DNA from: Bacteroidales bacterium
GTDB taxonomy: Bacteria > Bacteroidota > Bacteroidia > Bacteroidales > UBA932
Reading direction: 5' to 3'
Assembly (NCBI GenBank): GCA_016283985.1
Contig: JAEENZ010000281.1
Span: forward strand, 1-15,749
Length of the DNA stretch: 15,749 bases
Shown here: positions 14,618-15,749 of the stretch, in pieces
Numbering within the stretch: position 1 is the first letter of the stretch
Layout: every line of letters begins with the position of its first letter
The notes under the pieces: model-generated
What the model was told of the DNA's origin: nothing
What the model saw: only the letters and a program-made list of their open reading frames with translations
The model's database searches: none
Made by a program: the position numbers and the translations under genes

Positions 14618-15124
14618 CAACCCTTTGTTATACCCTTAAATGGATTGGCACAAGGCGGTACGCAGTTTAACTGGCGTGCCGACGGAAAGTTCTTTGGCAA
14701 TTCCGGTAATTCGGAGATTCTCGATGCGGATCTCGAAGTGGATGTTCATGTGGAAAGGGCCTCGCGCTTTTTCGGTGTGGACGCCGCTGTAACGGGCTGG
14801 GTGAAAGTGCTTTGCGACAGATGTCTCGAAGAACTGGAACTGCCCGTGAATACGGGATTCTGCTTGAGCGTCAAGTTCGGCGAGAATGCAGAGACGGCCG
14901 ATGCGGGGGACAGGGAAATCGTTATGATTCCCGAAGGCTCTTCGGAGCTGGACCTTTCACAGTTCGTCTACGACTATACCTGCATTTCGCTGCCGATGCG
15001 CAGGGTTCATCCCGAAGGGGAGTGCAACCCGGACGCCCTGAAGTATCTGAATTCGGAAGAAACTGCAGGCGAGGCCCCCGCAGCCGGGAGCCCGTTTGCA
15101 GCGCTGAAGGACATTTTGAAATAA
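14588..15124 (+). CDS. DUF177/YceD family protein (rpmF operon)
   Basis: Family members sit before rpmF in most bacteria and are linked to 23S rRNA/ribosome biogenesis. Motifs: VLCDRCLEELELPV (from about residue 74 of the longest reading) with two cysteines (CxxC), HPEGECNPDAL (141-151) and the terminal PFAALKDILK. The start is uncertain. The longest frame begins at TTG 14588, overlapping the typA stop; TTG 14615 would give MQPFVIPLNGL, close to the usual family N-terminus; TTG 14645 would remove that conserved strand. There is no in-frame ATG, GTG or CTG in this stretch. The first two TTGs coincide with the -33 and -7 elements of the promoter at 14588-14617. I give the longest frame for coordinates only. 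rpmF follows after 21 nt. Confidence 0.88.
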   Translation: MIIEKKFVPLQPFVIPLNGLAQGGTQFNWRADGKFFGNSGNSEILDADLEVDVHVERASRFFGVDAAVTGWVKVLCDRCLEELELPVNTGFCLSVKFGENAETADAGDREIVMIPEGSSELDLSQFVYDYTCISLPMRRVHPEGECNPDALKYLNSEETAGEAPAAGSPFAALKDILK

Positions 15125-15145
15125 CAAATAATAAAATATAGTACA

Positions 15146-15328
15146 ATGGCACATCCGAAACACAAACTCTCAAAGCAGCGCAGGGACAAGCGTCGTACTC
15201 ACGATTTTGCACCTGTTCCTACCCTTGCAACCTGCCCTAACTGCGGTGCAACCGTAATGTATCACAGGGTATGTCCCGAATGCGGTTACTATCGTGGCCG
15301 TCAGATTATCGTAAAGGACGAGAAGTAA
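15146..15328 (+). CDS. rpmF: 50S ribosomal protein L32
   Basis: 60 residues, the normal length. MAHPKHKLSKQRRDKRRTHD is the basic, RNA-binding N-terminus typical of L32. Two CPxC pairs (CPNC at 30-33, CPEC at 43-46) make the zinc ribbon, so this is the zinc-binding form. It follows the DUF177 gene by 21 nt, the classical DUF177-rpmF pairing. The plsX and fabH genes that often come next are absent; a tRNA gene follows instead. Confidence 0.98.
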   Translation: MAHPKHKLSKQRRDKRRTHDFAPVPTLATCPNCGATVMYHRVCPECGYYRGRQIIVKDEK

Positions 15329-15336
15329 AATCCCAG

Positions 15337-15408
15337 GGCCTCTTAGTTCAACGGATAGAACGGAGGTTTCCTAAACCTTAAATACAGGTTCGATTCCTGT
15401 AGAGGCTA
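15337..15408 (+). tRNA. tRNA-Arg (anticodon CCT)
   Basis: Full cloverleaf. Acceptor GGCCTCT (15337-15343) pairs with AGAGGCT (15401-15407), with a G-T first pair. D-stem GTTC/GAAC. Anticodon stem GAGGT/ACCTT with loop TTCCTAA, whose central CCT reads arginine AGG codons. T-stem ACAGG/CCTGT with loop TTCGATT. Discriminator A15408. CCA is not encoded (CGA follows), so it must be added after transcription. It starts 8 nt after the rpmF stop and may be transcribed with it. Confidence 0.95.
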
Positions 15409-15461
15409 CGAAAATTGCTGGCTGCGGCCAGCATTTTTCGTTTGACGCCTCTACAGGAATC
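15392..15461. repeat. Inverted repeat of the tRNA-Arg 3' end
   Basis: GATTCCTGTAGAGGC at 15392-15406, inside the tRNA (T-loop, T-stem and acceptor), recurs as its exact reverse complement GCCTCTACAGGAATC at 15447-15461. The 15-bp match flanks the terminator hairpin at 15409-15440, so the whole block could fold into one long interrupted stem. A chance match of this length so close by is unlikely. Confidence 0.8.
15409..15440. terminator. Bidirectional terminator after tRNA-Arg
   Basis: The arms 15409-15422 (CGAAAATTGCTGGC) and 15427-15440 (GCCAGCATTTTTCG) pair over 14 positions with a single T-T mismatch around a TGCG loop. There is an A-run on one side and a T-run on the other, so it could stop transcription from either direction. 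It begins right after the tRNA discriminator base. Confidence 0.85.
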
Positions 15462-15645
15462 TGGGCGGCTGTGCCGCCCACCTGTCTTATCAGGGGCTCT
15501 GCCCCTAATATACCCCGCGGCTCCCGGCCTTAGTCCTTCGGACCGGCCTTCGCCGTTCGCGCTGCTGCGCTCATCTTCTTTTGGCGGGGGAGGGATCCCC
15601 CTGCGCCCCCTCGGTCGCTGCGCTCCGAAATCTGCGTTTTACGCA
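15447..15645. repeat. Cluster of small hairpins, probably an intergenic repeat element
   Basis: Gene-free, GC-rich stretch packed with short palindromes. ACAGG/CCTGT (15453-15457 and 15481-15485) encloses TGGGCGGC TGT GCCGCCCA (15462-15480). AGGGGC TCT GCCCCT spans 15492-15506. GGCC/GGCC (15526-15529 and 15545-15548) encloses GTCC TTC GGAC (15533-15543). GGGGG and CCCCC flank a short loop near 15587-15602, and TCGG and CCGA bracket 15611-15628. Several loops are exactly 3 nt. The last part, TCGGTCGCTGCGCTCCGA, resembles dispersed intergenic repeats common in such genomes. An open frame crosses it but looks non-coding. Confidence 0.6.
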
Positions 15646-15749
15646 AGTGTTTGATTATTAATACTTTACTAAGATAGGTCGCTCAAAAAAGACGACCTGT
15701 TTTAGCAATTACCTGATTATTAGATTGATAGGGCGCGAAAGCGGGAGGT
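15646..15749. other. AT-richer intergenic tail with a weak hairpin
   Basis: No gene or clear promoter is visible up to the window edge. AGGTCG (15676-15681) and CGACCT (15693-15698) form a 6-bp stem with an A-rich loop, followed by only four T's, a weak terminator-like structure. Base composition drops sharply relative to the hairpin cluster just before it. Confidence 0.4.

Noticed and set aside
15415..15654. 79-codon open frame across the tRNA-distal hairpin region
   Set aside because: It runs through the terminator and the palindrome cluster, has a low-complexity Pro/Leu/Ser/Arg composition, no ribosome-binding site, and begins inside the terminator stem. It looks like translated repeat.
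15652..15722. Direct repeat TGATTATTA (15652-15660 and 15714-15722) as an attachment or target-site duplication
   Set aside because: Nine AT-rich bases are easily matched by chance and no mobile gene lies between the copies.

Overview
The window reads as chromosomal DNA of a GC-rich member of the Bacteroidota, most likely order Bacteroidales. Three things point there. Promoter -7 elements of the form TAnnTTTG, the Bacteroidota-type sigma consensus, sit in front of most transcription units. The centre of the window is a complete MoxR/Bat (Bacteroides aerotolerance) operon. Shine-Dalgarno sequences are mostly weak, and start codons often lie very close to the -7 element. The exact genus cannot be fixed from the sequence; an uncultured gut-type lineage is an inference.

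Layout. 1-113 (minus): the start of a gene resembling REP-associated/IS200-like (Y1) transposases, running off the left edge. 259-474: a small XRE-type helix-turn-helix protein behind a clear promoter. 521-1345: a lipoprotein-anchored flavodoxin with an extra C-terminal region. 1346-1473: a convergent intergenic gap with two related hairpins. 1474-2379 (minus): truA, pseudouridine synthase, carrying an in-frame insertion of about 49 codons that contains a dispersed-repeat-like core. 2403-10599: one tightly packed operon of moxR, a DUF58 protein, a one-pass membrane protein, batA, batB, batC and a batD-batE fusion, with most neighbours overlapping by 1-11 nt. 10623-11890: an OmpA-family outer-membrane protein with its own strong promoter and a 12-bp-stem terminator. 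11954-12784: a secreted protein of unknown function. 12786-14591: typA/bipA. 14588-15124: a DUF177/YceD protein, then rpmF (L32). 15337-15408: tRNA-Arg(CCT). 15409-15749: no gene, but a terminator and a dense cluster of small hairpins, including an inverted copy of the tRNA 3' end.

How the genes fit together. The Bat operon pairs an AAA+ MoxR ATPase with von Willebrand A-type proteins (DUF58, BatA, BatB) and TPR/membrane partners (BatC, BatD, BatE). It is thought to be an envelope-associated complex linked to stress tolerance, with an unsettled molecular role. ompA supplies a peptidoglycan-linked outer-membrane protein. typA, DUF177 and rpmF form a translation/ribosome-assembly cluster. truA and the tRNA add tRNA modification and supply.

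I did not find a convincing undescribed defence or mobile system. The most unusual items are the repeat insertion in truA, the BatD-BatE fusion with a retained internal signal-like segment, the tRNA 3'-end inverted repeat with its hairpin cluster, and the recurrent near-leaderless promoter-to-start spacing.
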